A stretch of 64,000 bases of DNA from Alitta virens (GCA_932294295.1 OW028579.1:32995250-33059249), one strand, 5' to 3'. Shown: positions 38,701-51,306, counted from the first letter of the stretch. Notes: a model not told the origin generated them from the sequence alone. Numbers and translations: made by a program.

Positions 38701-41700
38701 ACTAAAGGCTACCCTCTGCCAGAAAGACCTATGCCCCAGTTTGGATCTAAGATGTTCTGTGGCAAGTGTGAAGGTCCGTTAGAACTGGACCACCCGATTG
38801 TCAACTATAACGGCAACGTATGGCATCCTGGGTGCTTTGTGTAAGTACACCTGCATGCCACCGAAAAACCTTAAAATCAAAACACCTTGTTCATCCCTGA
38901 TATATACAATATATCTGTATCCAACAGTTTATTGTTTTAAATCCGTGATCACAAAAGTTGCCAAAACCTTGTGTTTTGTCTTGGTTTAGGCTTTTTGTTT
39001 GATCACAATAACCATTAGATCAAGCTTGAAGTTGGCCCGAAAGATCGACACAATTACTAAAGAATCATGTGTCACACTGGGAAGAAATGTAAAAAATTGT
39101 AAATTTCATCAGCGTAATTTGTATTAATACTGTTTCTTTATTATTTCAAGCTTGAGTACTCGTTGAAACTTATATTCATAACCCAATAAGCCATTTATTT
39201 CCTGTGAAGTAACTTTGTTGTTAAGTCTACGTTGCTGTGTTGAGTAATACTCTCATATTAAACGAGAAGTATTCATATCTATATTTGCTACTGACCGTAT
39301 TATAACAAGTTCTGTTCAAGCAATCACATTGGATTTATTAATGATTCTCATGTTGCTATTAACTACAAAGGTGGAGGTATAATCTTTTTGCAGCACATTG
39401 GTGGTCAGTTACCCATGTATTTTCTTAATTCTTGATGCTTCTATAAGTAAGGCATAAATATGCACTGCGCTTCACATATTTACATTCGCAACTAAAATGC
39501 ACCACAGCTAAATGATATCATACACCCTGCTTTGTCTTGCTACTCTTAAGAATTTTTGTTGATAATGCTACAGTGGCCAACGTCGAAGTTGTGGCCGACA
39601 CCGGAGTCGTGGACTTCAATAGTGACGTCCTGGGGCCGATCCAAACATTCTGATTGAAAAGGGTGATAGATATCGCTATTATTCTAAATCTTTCACTGTC
39701 AAAATGTTCTGAATCCGCCCCTGGACGTCACTATTGAAGTCCACAACTCCGGTGTCGGCCACAACTTCGACGTCGGGCACTGTACCTAATTTAAGTTTCT
39801 GCCTTTGACTTATGAAATTTTGTTAATTCTGATGAAACTTTAATAATCATTTGTGATAATACACAAATTTTACACCGTAGCTTTTATCTGTGATTCTGTT
39901 AATTTGGAATTTTAATGATGGTCTCACAATTCTTGATTTCTAATCAATTAACTTCCATAACAGGTGTGTTCAGTGCTTCCAGACTTTCCCAGAGGGCATC
40001 TTCTATGAGGTAAAGTCAACATCACTTGCTTCTATTCTGTACAGCACATATCAGTTGAGAAGTTGTTAAATAAAATTGTTAAATTCTGAGAACAAAATGT
40101 TTGCCTGTATTGTGATTAAAGCATCTGATTTGTACTATGACATCTTCAGCTATTTTATCTGCCATCTTTATATTGTATTTTCCTTTATTTACAGTTCGAA
40201 GGGAGAAAATACTGCGAGCATGACTTCCACATGCTGTTTGCACCATGCTGCGGAGCTTGTGGTAGGTCTCAACATACTCCAGTGAATTAAATATGGATAA
40301 ATTATAAACTTCTATAGTAGATATTGTATGTCCTGAAGAGTTTGTCAAATAATGTTAGTTTATTCAATTTAAAATATTAGGGAAACTTGAATTGAGTGGT
40401 TTTGTTTTGTAAGCATTAGAGATAACGGTAGTGATGGTAACTAATTTAAATATATATCAAGCTGGTTATTAAGTGCTGTTAAGACAGGTGTCAATCCAGA
40501 TTATCATCAGTTCATTGTACTTAAAATACAGTTATTAAAAATAAGTTCATTTGGTTCGAAAAAAAAAAAGTTTTAGTAGGACACAAAAATGTGAAGTTTG
40601 TGCAAAAATGACTGAAAACAGCAAATTTATTTCACTGCATGAAAATCTCAAAATAGGACCGTATCATATTTACAAAGCTATTAGTCAGTCTGTGGATCTG
40701 GCTAATGTTCCCTTTATTTACAACTAAAAACCTATTATTATTTCTTCTCTTTTCAGGCGAGTTTGTGGTGGGCAGGGTGATCAAGGCTATGAATGCCAAT
40801 TGGCATCCACATTGCTTTTTGTGCGAGCTTTGTAATGTGCCTCTAGCTGATGCTGGGTTCTACAAAAACGCTAACAGGTGAGACCATTAATGACAATCCA
40901 ATACGTAGACATGCTAATTTAAAGGTGCACTGTCTGTCAAATTTGCACATTAAAATAATGATATAAATCAATACTGCCTTCTTGTCTCATGATATTTTTC
41001 ACCATTACATACCCGCTTTAGCACAACAATTTAGTTTTAATTTACAATAAATAATATAAATATTCGTTTTTCATGCCATCAAAAACTCAATTAATGTAAA
41101 CAAACCCAGTGATTTCGTCACAATAGTGAACAATGGCGATGATGTCATTTCCATTGTGTTTCCAATGTTTTGGTCTGAATTTTCTCTACATGTATAATTT
41201 ATTTTTAAGTAATTTATGTCTTATAAAATAATTAATTCACACAAATTTAGTGTGCCTTGATTAATAAAGGTAATTTTCAACTGTTTGATAGCGTCTTAGA
41301 AAATTGCAAATTTGACAGACAGTGCAACTTTAACACAGTTGACTGAGGGCTGATGTCAGGTTCTTTTATTATTGCATTACCCAGTTAATTGAATAACGAT
41401 GTTGATTTATTTTTGTTGCAGAGCTTTGTGTAAAGAGTGCAACAACAAGGAAAAGGCAGCAGGCATGGGCAAATATGTTTGTCACAAATGCCGGTAAGTC
41501 TTGTTTTTTTTTTTAGTGTATATATTTAAGCTGGTGCCTAACCAGAACTATTAACTGAATTATAGAAATTTTAAAAAGATCATGGAAAAGTCATGGAATG
41601 TTGAAAAGGACTAAAAAAGCATTGTCTGCAATAAAAAAGGGTGGCTGTAACGGTTTAGTGTGGAGGCCGTTATAATTTGCAATCGTGGACTTTTTTGGGC

Positions 41701-44700
41701 AGATTTTATCGAAAGAAAGTCAGGGAAATTCTGTGAATGGTCATGGAAAAGTCATGGAATTTAATTACATGATTTCTATGGGAACCCTGTATTAATCTTT
41801 AACATATTCAGTCTGCTATAAGAAGGTTGTTCCCTAGGAATGGAGAATGCTCAAGTGCCCAAAATGACCTGACCTGATTTACATGAACGAATGAATGAAT
41901 ATTTTATTATAGTCATACGGATACATACATTTAAACATTAACTTAAAGTCTTAAGCATAACAAATCGCTGGTATCCCCAGACACAGGCTTACGAGTGACT
42001 AATAAAATTATATATCGACATATAAAGGCACTTAGTGTAAACTACAAACATATATATATTCCTATTTCTTAGCTAGAGCGGACATTACATGAAAGGAATA
42101 TCTTAAACATGTCGATTACTGAGATTACATTAAATTTTGATCTACGCATATGATTACTGATTTTCACACATAAACAGCACTACACCCAAAACTAACAATA
42201 TTTTGCCGATACACATAAATACAAATTTAGATGTACGGGTTATTTGTTCTAATATTCGTACAGTAGTACAAAAATTTGGCCGTTTCAACTATAAGATTTT
42301 CTGACATGAGTAAACGTAATTGATCTTGTCAATTTTTTTGTAAAAACCAAAGCTCCGTTGTTGCACTTTTCTAACATCAACAAGCCAATTAGCCTACAAA
42401 CCTTCTCCAAGTTCTCCTAGGTACTTGGGTGTACCCACCCATGCTGCCAAATCTAGTCTGTTGCATTCTTATTTTAATCTGCATAGTTCCATGTTAAAAA
42501 TGACTGTTCTGAAATCTTGTCATGTTTTACATTAATTTGATCTTAAGCAAGTATTCACAAAATATTAGTCCATAAATTATGAAGATAATTATAAGTGAAT
42601 ATTATATGTGAAATTTTAGAAGAATTACCTGTACAGTATACAGTTGTATTGCAATCAGTTATTCATATATTTCAGCTCAATTATTGAAGAGGGTCACATT
42701 AAATTCAAAGGAGAGGCCTACCATCCTTATCACTTCAATTGCACCAACTGCAAGTAAGAGAAATAGTTTGTTTGTAATCCACTTTATTAATTCCGAGTAT
42801 GAGAGGTACAGATGATGGTATCTTTGCAGCTCTGAGGCAAGCATAAGACTGGCCGCTCAGAGACCAGTCCGGAGCATTCCTTGATAGATCCAACCAATCA
42901 AAGGGCCCTCCAGAGCTGGCCTCTGCCTGCCAGTGATTGCATACCCAAATTTGGGGATGCAATCCTGACCAGCAGCTTCCTCTTCTATTTATATAACACT
43001 ATGTATATAACAAATACCTTATGCAATGAATTCTTATGAAAATTACATAACAGTAAATATTCTTGCAGATGCCGCTGTTATCTCAACTAAAACTTTTCAG
43101 CTTAGAGCAGATTTCATAGACTTGGGAACTAAACTCCGGAGGATTTCATGTGAATTCAGGACATCCATTGGCTAATTATAACACGGTCCCTCAACCAATG
43201 GGAGCCCTGGATTCACTAGACATCCTCCGGATTTTCTTGTCTATGATTCCTGCTGAAAATCTCACCTATGTGATTTGTAATTTTTGTAATTTCAGCGTTG
43301 AGCTGAATGCTGAAGGCCGAGAGAAAAATGGGGAACTTTTCTGTCTTCGGTGTCATGACAAAATGGGAATTCCTATTTGCGGAGCATGCAGGTAATTGCT
43401 TTGAAAGTGATTTCACAGATATCTATATCTGTTCTTCTGTAAATGTATTTCAGTTAAGTTTTACTAATCAGTGCTAATGTAAACCTAATTTATCTATTTT
43501 TACATTTCAGACGACCTATTGAGGAACGAGTAGTCCATGCTTTGGGTAAAACATGGCATGTTGAGGTAGGTGTCAACTATTTCATTCCCTTATTTTTAAC
43601 ATTGTTAGAAATTATGGTGTTTTCCAAAAGCTGTTTTTTTTTCTGCTGTACAGTAACTGTTGAAGAGTGTCTTCATGTATTATGAAAGTGGTATGCATCT
43701 TGCCTTTGGGAGGAGAAATCGTTATCAATATTTATCATACATGATGCTTTTACACCAATAGAAATAATTGAAAAATTTGACTGGTACAACCAGACCCTAT
43801 AGTAACAAGCATGCTTATAAGTGTTATAAAAAATCACTTTCCATGAAGAGGCAGATATAATGATGAGATGATATGGCTTGGTACTTGACGAAAAATTGTA
43901 TTGCAGTACATTTCTTATTGTGCCCCCCCCCCCCCCCCATTAAAAAGTTAAGAGGTCGATAGTAAAATTTAGCACTTAGGGCAGAATTCATTGCTTAATT
44001 TTTGCAAATTTGCCGAGGGTATGCTGCTGTGGCAGCCTATGTTTACTTCTTGGTTGTCTAAAGTAGTGTTGTGCAAGCAATTGCGGCATATATTAGACAT
44101 AAGTTTGTCTTTATTTAAGATTCAATTGGATGTTCATTGTCAGCACTTCAAATGTGTCAATTGTGAGATAAAAAATTAATATTAATGGTTATTTTCAGCA
44201 CTTTGTGTGTGCCAAGTGTGAGAAGCCATTTTTGGGAGCCCGACATTACGAAAAAAGAGGATTAGCATATTGCGAGATACACTACCACCAGCTGTTTGGA
44301 AACATGTGCTTTTTGTGTAATAATGTCATTGCTGGAGATGGTAAGATATATATTTGTACATATTTTCATGATTTATTATGTAGTGTATTGTGATATTTTT
44401 AATTAGTATTTTTTGTTTTTTTTAAGTAAATTCCTTTATTCAATAAATATGAATGATTGTCACGTAACAAAAAAAATTAATGTTATTGGCCTTGCCAAAC
44501 TTGACGACTAGCGCATGTAGTCGGCCTGACCCAATCAATTTCAGTATGAAAATAGGTATTAGATTATAAATATTTATTGCTTTCCACCAAATATACTGAA
44601 AAACCGGCAATTAAAACAGCTCAATAACTAAGTTAAGACGGTTTAATTTGAGTGATTCCAAAACAGTGACAATGTAAAAAGATGACGTACCAAGGGCACT

Positions 44701-45494
44701 TAATTAACAAGGGTGTGCTGGAAGATGGAGATTTACCATGTTACTGTTATTTTTTTGTGGCACACCCATAAAAAAGGCCAGAATGAAGACCAGATATAAT
44801 AATTAAGACCACCACTGATTCTCAACAGTGGTCTTAATTGTGGGTTGCACTGTACATGAATATTTTCAGCTGTTGTTAATTTATATAATTTTTTTATTTC
44901 CAGTGTTCAGTGCCTTAAACAAGGCTTGGTGTACCAACCACTTTGCCTGCTATCTTTGTGACAAAAAATTGAACCAGAAGTGAGTTAAATGATATTTTGC
45001 ATTCAATTTGTATTTTATTTATCATAATGAGATGACTTATACTTCTGTAATAACTTAAATTTTATCCGGTTGTCGATCGCCATTTTAAAAAATTTGTTAG
45101 CAAAGGTTCTTTAATATTAAAACATTCTGCATATCTACATACATAGTATCTAAACCAGTACGTGTTCATGGTTGCACAAAAATGTTTTTTTATCTGTTTA
45201 ACAAGAGAATATTTAACCACATTATGATGGGAATTAGTAGTGTTGCACTATACATTCGTTAGGCCATAATGCATTTTGTCAGTAACAAGCAGCTTGTTTA
45301 TAAAAAATGTTACATTCCACCATATTTAAAATGGCATCTGAACTTTAAAATAATATTTTGTGTATATTTTCTCTTTCAGAAATAAATTCTTCGAGTTTGA
45401 TCTGAAACCTGTCTGTAAAATGTGTCACGAACATTTTCCGTCAGAACTCAAAAAACGAATGAAGAAACAGTACGAACAATCACCAAAGAAATAA
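35664..45494 (+). CDS. PINCH / LIMS five-LIM-domain focal-adhesion adaptor
   Basis: Predicted exons: 35664-35767, 39964-40009, 40195-40261, 40757-40877, 41422-41493, 42676-42753, 43296-43391, 43511-43565, 44199-44340, 44904-44979, 45380-45494. They total 972 bases, or 323 residues, against 325 in human LIMS1. All junctions are GT-AG and in phase. Five LIM domains are intact, with landmarks [51 protein letters not shown] and [26 protein letters not shown], and a basic tail KKRMKKQ. PINCH binds the ankyrin repeats of integrin-linked kinase through LIM1 and, with parvin, forms the IPP complex that links integrins to actin; LIM4 binds Nck2 in vertebrates. Spiralian, ecdysozoan and chordate orthologs are all similar, so the ortholog call is firm while LIMS1 versus LIMS2 does not apply. 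Confidence 0.95.
35768..37011. other. Interval upstream of the second PINCH promoter
   Basis: Intron for isoforms starting at 2a; presumed promoter region for the 37012 exon. An ORF from 36860 ([14 protein letters not shown]) runs to 37060 in another frame and could be an upstream ORF of that transcript. Confidence 0.4.
37012..38840 (+). CDS. PINCH exon 2b: long repeat-rich N-terminus plus alternative LIM1 first half
   Basis: Open for 609 codons plus two bases, ending TTTGT|GTAAGT, the same phase and nearly the same donor as exon 2a. Spliced to 39964 it predicts an 898-residue PINCH. A stop precedes the first ATG at 37003; the ATG at 37087 has a better context. The first 190 residues are acidic and charged. 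Residues about 220-262 are Pro/Tyr-rich ([26 protein letters not shown]). About eight 31-residue repeats follow ([19 protein letters not shown]), then a Pro-rich linker and CGKC, 18 residues, HPGC. The finger spacing equals that of exon 2a. The final half-LIM only makes sense joined to the PINCH exon at 39964, which supports the assignment. Confidence 0.85.
37990..38672 (+). repeat. 93-bp coding tandem repeat (31 residues), about 8 copies
   Basis: Units carry [20 protein letters not shown] followed by DPVYQPD or HPVNQPD variants. One unit is shortened in frame by an internal deletion ([12 protein letters not shown]). The array keeps the reading frame throughout and ends before the Pro-rich linker. 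Confidence 0.93.
39571..39782. mobile_element. Tc1/mariner-type MITE with about 60-bp inverted repeats
   Basis: Ends CAGTGGCCAACGTCGAAG and, inverted, CAGTGCCCGACGTCGAAG continue as near-perfect inverted repeats through GACTTCAATAGTGACGTCC. TA flanks both ends (39569-39570, 39783-39784). It lies in a PINCH intron about 180 bases before the exon at 39964. Confidence 0.9.
40919..41333. mobile_element. piggyBac-like MITE, TTAA target
   Basis: TTAA at 40919 and 41330 flank inverted ends AGGTGCACTGTCTGTC and AGTTGCACTGTCTGTC (reversed), continuing CAAATTTGC. It fills most of the intron between PINCH exons 40757-40877 and 41422-41493. There is no transposase. Confidence 0.85.
42768..42975. other. 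CG-richer intronic segment
   Basis: Stands out from AT-rich intron sequence (GGCCGCTCAGAG, GGGCCCTCCAGAG) and may be a repeat copy, but I find no partner in the window and no terminal repeats. Confidence 0.3.
43094..43260. mobile_element. MITE ending 35 bases before a PINCH exon
   Basis: Ends TTTTCAGC... and inverted TTTTCAGCAGG; inside, CCGGAGGATTTCATGTGAA pairs with CCGGAGGATGTCTAGTGAA read from the other side, each leading to CCATTGG. The exon acceptor is at 43296, so the element supplies DNA near the branch-point region. Confidence 0.8.
43922..43939. repeat. Poly-C run
   Basis: About 17 consecutive C in a PINCH intron. Confidence 0.85.
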
Positions 45495-47109
45495 AATCTT
45501 CAGCTTTAATCGTTTGAGAGTCTTCTACTGTTATGTCGGGAAACTCTTTAGTGTCCTTACTTAATTCAGCCACAAAATGAGTTGTTATTATTGCAGCTAT
45601 TTATTGTTAGTAAATATTTTGATTAATGCAGCATCTCAAAGACTATGGCACACTCACTAAAGTCTTACGAGTCTGAGAATGACACAAGGTGTCATAATAC
45701 GGTTTCATTACACATTTTTTGCTTGCAATCAGCTTAATATAGTATAGACAATTTAATATAGACAGTATCGGCTCTTTCATGTAAATGGTATAATGAACAT
45801 ATTGCCCAATTTGCAAATTATATTTATAACATTCAGATGGCATTGTTAAATGTTATTTCGCGAATACAAATCTGTATAAACTGCCTTACTATTAGGAGTG
45901 TAAATCATTGAGTGCAGACATTTGTGTGCTTAAATTTGGTCAAACAATAAGACAATACATTGTTAACCGGGAAAGAATATATATCATGCAATGTTACATG
46001 AATAATACCTGTAACAAAGCTGTGGGTAATATTAATTTGTTACAACATTATATACCATGTATAAGTGCAGAAATGTAGTTTACGATAGGCTTAGAATTAG
46101 ATGCCCATCCAGTGTTATTCAAGCGAATAGATAAATAGGAGAGTTAGCAACGTGTGAACTAGAAACATGTTTCTGCTATATTTCACTTCATTGTGTATAT
46201 ACGAATTATATACAATTATATGATAAAGATTCAAATTACATTTTATTGTAACAATTATGACTACAATGGTGCTAATAACTTGTTGGTTATCTGTATAATT
46301 ACAATTTAGTGCTTCCAGTAGTCTTTCAATTGTTGAGCAAATTCAGTTATAATCATGAAAAAGGTGAATATGTAATTAGTATACGTTGTGGAAAAATATG
46401 AAAACTACGTGTATCGTTGTTTGCGACTTGTTAAGTTTTAAAATTACAGAAAACCTTAGAGTTACATGAATTATAATTATTGAGTATGATCTTTTTGTCA
46501 TTTATACTATTTGTTATGTACATGCAACACATGACAGCTCAGGCTTGGATTACAAAATTATGTAATAATATTAAATGCATATAGAGCAAATGTATTAAGC
46601 CAATCAAGTGCACTCCAATTGTACTTCTGTAACTGAATTATCCAGCCATTTTATGCAGTGGTAGGTCGGAATTGTAATTCCCTGTAAAATATTTAGCGAT
46701 TTGTGAAAGCTGCATATAACATATATTTTGTATTAGGGTAATTTAACTTCTTGTAGTCCAGGGAGTTCCGTGAGATGACACAGATATTGAGCTAAGAGGG
46801 TGCACCTCTTGGACCACAGAGAGGATGTACCCCAAGGTGCCACTGTAATTGTAAACCTGTTCAGGGTTAGTATTTCACATTATGACAAGCCCGCAGAGAG
46901 ACCTGAAGGAAACGTGTAGAATTTATCAGTACTTCATTTTTAAGTACACTAAAGAAACTTAAATATTCTTTACAATGTTCATATGAGAAACACATATTAT
47001 ATAAATACTTAGTTGTGTTTAGTTTTTTACATTATTTCAAGCTCACAGAAATATGACGTCACAATAACAACAATCACAATGACGTCACTTGGGATTGTTA
47101 TGATTGTGA

Positions 47110-47145
<36 letters not shown>

Positions 47146-47750
47146 CATAGGATGCCTATTATCGCCCAAAACTAACTCTGAAATGGCTTCTGCAAATGAA
47201 GAACTGTCCAATCTGTGTATACCAATCTGTGTCTTGGACAAAACAGGACATCATTTGGTGCTGAGCCCGTTCCTGTTGAACATCAGCACCATAATATTAT
47301 CTTATTTTAAAATTTCTCAAGACTTGATTTTCGTCCACTCATGTGTTGTATTCTGTTATTATACTAATTTTATTTTATATTTTTACTGAGATTGTATTTG
47401 CAAACTTTTATTGTACAGGAATATCAAATAACTGTTCACATAAGTATGTATGTTGAGCTGGCAGTTAGATAATTATTATCTCATTTTTGCTACATCATTA
47501 ATTGACAGAATAATGAGAAGATTTATGTATGAATGCCTATGTGACCTTTAATCTTGTTGTATTTGTTGCATGGTGAATCATGAATGTTTATGTTATAATA
47601 TATGTACAGTATATACAAAATGATAGAGATATTTATTTTGCATGTCAGGAGAAACATGTGTAATGTTATTCTGGTAGTGAAAATCCAGTGCATGTGGGAT
47701 ATATGAGAAAATAAGCAGTCTTGAATAAACAGTTTACCTACAAATATTAA
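45495..47750 (+). other. PINCH 3' untranslated region (presumed)
   Basis: AT-rich and without ORFs of note. AATAAA at 47724-47729 is a plausible final poly(A) signal, but earlier sites could be used. It contains a (TA)n run at about 47114-47144. The next gene is convergent, with its own signal at 48232. Confidence 0.5.
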
Positions 47751-47789
47751 TTCTGTTGTTTATCCCGAAGTGCATTTTGTAACATACAG

Positions 47790-48080
47790 TTAGTTAATTA
47801 AATACGGTCAACTCTAGGCAGCTGTTATGTAGCGACCTATTCTTGGCCGTATACAAATAGCTAAAACCAGCTGTTTGTCTGCTCCTAGCTAATAGTGGGC
47901 TTGCACTGAATAAACATAAACCTTTTTTAATTTAAAAATATCTAATATATCATAAATATGAATATGTATGTGCAACAGACATGCTTCTTTTCAACAAGAA
48001 ACTGTGCTTGCTGCACATACTCTTTAAATCTGGCTTTGAGTAGCCAGCTATAGCCAGCTATAGCCAGTTATGTTTAACGG
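47790..48080 (+). repeat. Dispersed repeat family 2, copy 1 (inverted copy near 62310-62560)
   Basis: Shares GTAGCGACCTAT, GCTAAAACCAGCTG, AGCTAATAGT and TAATATATCATAAATATG, in order, with the reverse complement of 62310-62560. It ends in short AGCCAGCTAT tandem units. Confidence 0.7.
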
Positions 48081-48230
48081 CAGAACTGACTCACTTTATG
48101 TGTTTCCATTAGTCACTGTATCCGCTTGCTTCAGAAGGGCAGTGACAATTATAAATTTAATTTTACTGTACATTGCATGTCACAGGAAGCTTACTTAATA
48201 TAACAACTGCAGTGGCAGTGATCAGTAAAT

Positions 48231-49583
48231 ATTTATTGACATAATCCAAGCTCAGAACAAATAGCAAATGTAATACATCAAATAACAAACATAATCATGC
48301 TCTAAAAGTATTTTCCTGTAGATTTACTAATTAATTGAAACTTACTGAAATGGTGCCTCGATCATACCACTTCAGCAGCCCACCTATGAATTATTGCATA
48401 TATAGATATGTAAAATTGTGCTTGTCAAGCATGCAAAATTAATCATTAATCAGAGGAGTGTGAATTCTTTTGAATGATGTTCTATGGGTACCAACTTACA
48501 CAAGATCACTTTCCTAAGTTGGTAATTTGTACATTACATTAAAAAAGTCGAGTAAAAATACAAGATGCCATGAGGAATTCATCCCTTAATTTCAGGCACA
48601 CCAAGTTTTCATATTAATTAACAATGAAATACAGTGTATATATACAATTGTTACCATGTTAAGGCACTTCAGAATACTACACATTTTCTGAATATTGATA
48701 TAGAGATAGACTTGTTATATGCCTAATTCTATCAACAAATATTTTCCAAAAATGACATGACAAATATGACATTGAAACATAAACAATAAACAGTACAAAA
48801 AGTGTCACATAAAACATTTTGATTCATGAATTATATCAGTCCTAAACATTCCAAATGTACTACAGCACCAGTCAGCAACGTGACCATCAGCCATGTTGCG
48901 GCGATAATAATCCGTCCAGAGGGGGATAAGAAAAACAGACATGAACATTAGATATGTCCCTTAATTTGAACATCTACTATCTTTGTCTGTGTGTGTGCTA
49001 TCTGTCAGCATGTTGCAATTTTGCTGATGGCAGAAACGTTGGCTGATGGGTGCTGTATGCCAAAATATACATGTATATATATGCCTTAATGTACCTATTT
49101 CTGATAATATTTAAATATTGGTGCCAAAATAGCTGTAATTAAATCCACACATTTTTCACCAAATTCCAATAAAACATATTCTCAGTCAGTGAAAATATCT
49201 ATTTTTAACCATTGATAACTACAGTTGAATGGTATGAACCCTGTTTATATGAAGTTGGAGACCATCCACACTGCCACAAATGGCTGCACAAAAATTGCAA
49301 CGATGAGGCGTTTTTACCACATGTTTTTCAACATGTTTAAGCAACTCTACTTTATTTGGACCAATGTGTCCACAGAGTTTGCACACTCTACCATCCCCAG
49401 TTATACACTTTTCTTTATTTTTCTTTGTGCTGATTCGTGTATGTATCATAATATGACGTCTGAGGTTGCGCTCATCTGGGTCGTTACTTTTCAAACCGCA
49501 AACAAGACATGTCATGTCCTCTTTCGAGATGTAGGAGGATCTGATGCTCTTCGCTAAAACCCTGAAGCTGCTGATGGTTCTAC
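48231..49583 (-). CDS. Zinc-finger terminal exon, cassette A (coding 49219-49583)
   Basis: Acceptor TTCTTTCTTCAAACCAG, then two bases finishing a phase-1 codon and 121 codons to a stop at 49219. After a conserved leader (SFRVLAKSIRSSYIS) there are three C2H2 fingers: CLVCG...HIMIH, CKLCGHIGPNKVELLKHVEKH and CNFC...HINRVH. No start codon precedes it, so it needs an upstream exon. A poly(A) signal (TTTATT on plus, 48232-48237) closes a 3' UTR of about 1 kb. Read as one of four alternative 3' ends of a transcription-factor-like gene whose shared exons are to the right of the window. The protein is presumably nuclear and DNA-binding. Confidence 0.82.
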
Positions 49584-50228
49584 CTGGTTTGAAGAAAGAA
49601 CAAAATAACTTCAGTTATCATCCACATAAATACTCACACACAGGTCACCACCACCGTCATAATACATCAGGAAGAGGGTGCAGGATGACATGGAACATGC
49701 GCTAAATATGAATAAACCCCATATCATGAGATCTAGACAAACTTCTGATGCTCATACAGTGTACAGGAAAGGATTGAAACAAAGTCACTATTGCAGAACC
49801 AGCTAATAACCATTTGGGATACCAAGCCCCACAAACAATAATGCAATGGCGTTCTGTCCTGTCAAGAGGTGGAGCTACGACCACACAGGTCTCGCAATTG
49901 TTCAATGACGTCATCAACAAAAGGTCAATCAGTGCATTTGATGACGTTACAGTTGGATGACGTCATTGTAACACACACATTCAAACAGCATGCAGTACCA
50001 GTCTTAACCTCATTCAGGAGCCATATATATTGCAAAAACGTGCATGTTCTTCACATGCAACAACTAGCATATAATTAATAAATATCAGGCAAATACTAGC
50101 ATCTTAATATGTGTCAATGCAACATAACGCACACGTGCCAAGCATGTATGTGTAACCATGAGTGCCTGTATGGGCAAAAAGCAAACGTGTGTATGTGCAA
50201 TTTCTCGCAAGTTAACACAGCAATTTGT

Positions 50229-50375
50229 ACAGTGGCTGGGACATCATTTATTTTCTTGTTCCAACAAAATAACATCTTGGGTCAAACGAAAAATGATTTT
50301 TTTCTGACAAGATCATGTTCTGACGAAATAATATCTCGTTCCCATGAGATATTTATTCCAACGAGATAATTAATA
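50229..50375. repeat. ACGAGATA-motif patch
   Basis: Diverged units such as TTCCAACAAAATAAC, TCTGACGAAATAATATC and TTCCAACGAGATAATTA repeat at short intervals. A similar duplicated GTGCTAGTAAA..TCATAT.CACGAGTG block occurs at 50491-50572. Confidence 0.55.
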
Positions 50376-51119
50376 GTTCCAAGAAAGACTAGTGAAGATA
50401 TAGCACTTGCAAACTCAGTAGTTATGACGCAATGACTAGTACATATTAAGTATTAAATCTTCATGCACAAGTGCAAGATATGGCACATACAAGGTGCTAG
50501 TAAACTCATATGCACGAGTGTGCAAGTAATGCCACACACACAGGTGCTAGTAAATTCATATACACGAGTGCTGTGCCAGGTATGGCACACAAACATGTCC
50601 ACTCGTGAATGCATTATGTCGCAATATATATATATATATATATGCAATCAACCACCTCAAAGCCAAGCGACTAATTATGGAATTTTTTGCTAGTTTATCT
50701 TGTAGCTGATAGGATGTGTATTGGCTTAAGAAATCTTCTCTTACAAATACAAGAGAAACGGTTTTTAATTTTTTAAGCAATTTTTGATTACCTACTGGTA
50801 CTTTACAAGTCATTAACTCAGCACATGAACATCTAATTAATGCCATAAGCCAGCCTATAGACAATAAGAGAAATTGAATAATTTAGTTTGGGTGAGTATT
50901 AGCAAAACATGTACATAATTAGTTTGTTTGGTTTCGAGGTGACAGCCCACAGTATCAGGCCCATGTCCGTAGGATGAGGGTCTGAGCAAAATGACTATTT
51001 ACCCACACTGTTACTGCTTGTTAATTTTTTACTACTGATCCCCTAACAGGATCCCTTGATTTCAGTCAAATTCTCATCCTATGGACTCGGTCTGCGGGTC
51101 TGATATTCGGAGTAAGTGA

Positions 51120-51306
51120 GTGGTGGTGGTGGATTAGGGCTTTACGTCCTGTATTTCTGCACCTGATGGGCTAATTAGGACAGGCAGGGACCATGGCAAT
51201 GAGACGAAGGATGAAACAGCCATCCAACATAGGCTCGACCGGGAATTAAACCTGGGACCCAGTGGTAGGAAACCCAGCGCGCTACCACTGAGCTAGGCCC
51301 CCACCC
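51120..51306 (-). mobile_element. tRNA-derived SINE (family 2)
   Basis: On the minus strand it begins tRNA-like (CCTAGCTCAGTGGTAGCGC as A box, GGTTTAATTCCC as B box), has a body of about 100 bases and ends in CCACCACCACCACTCACT. A 14-bp direct duplication, TTCGGAGTAAGTGA, flanks it exactly (51106-51119, 51307-51320). Confidence 0.93.
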
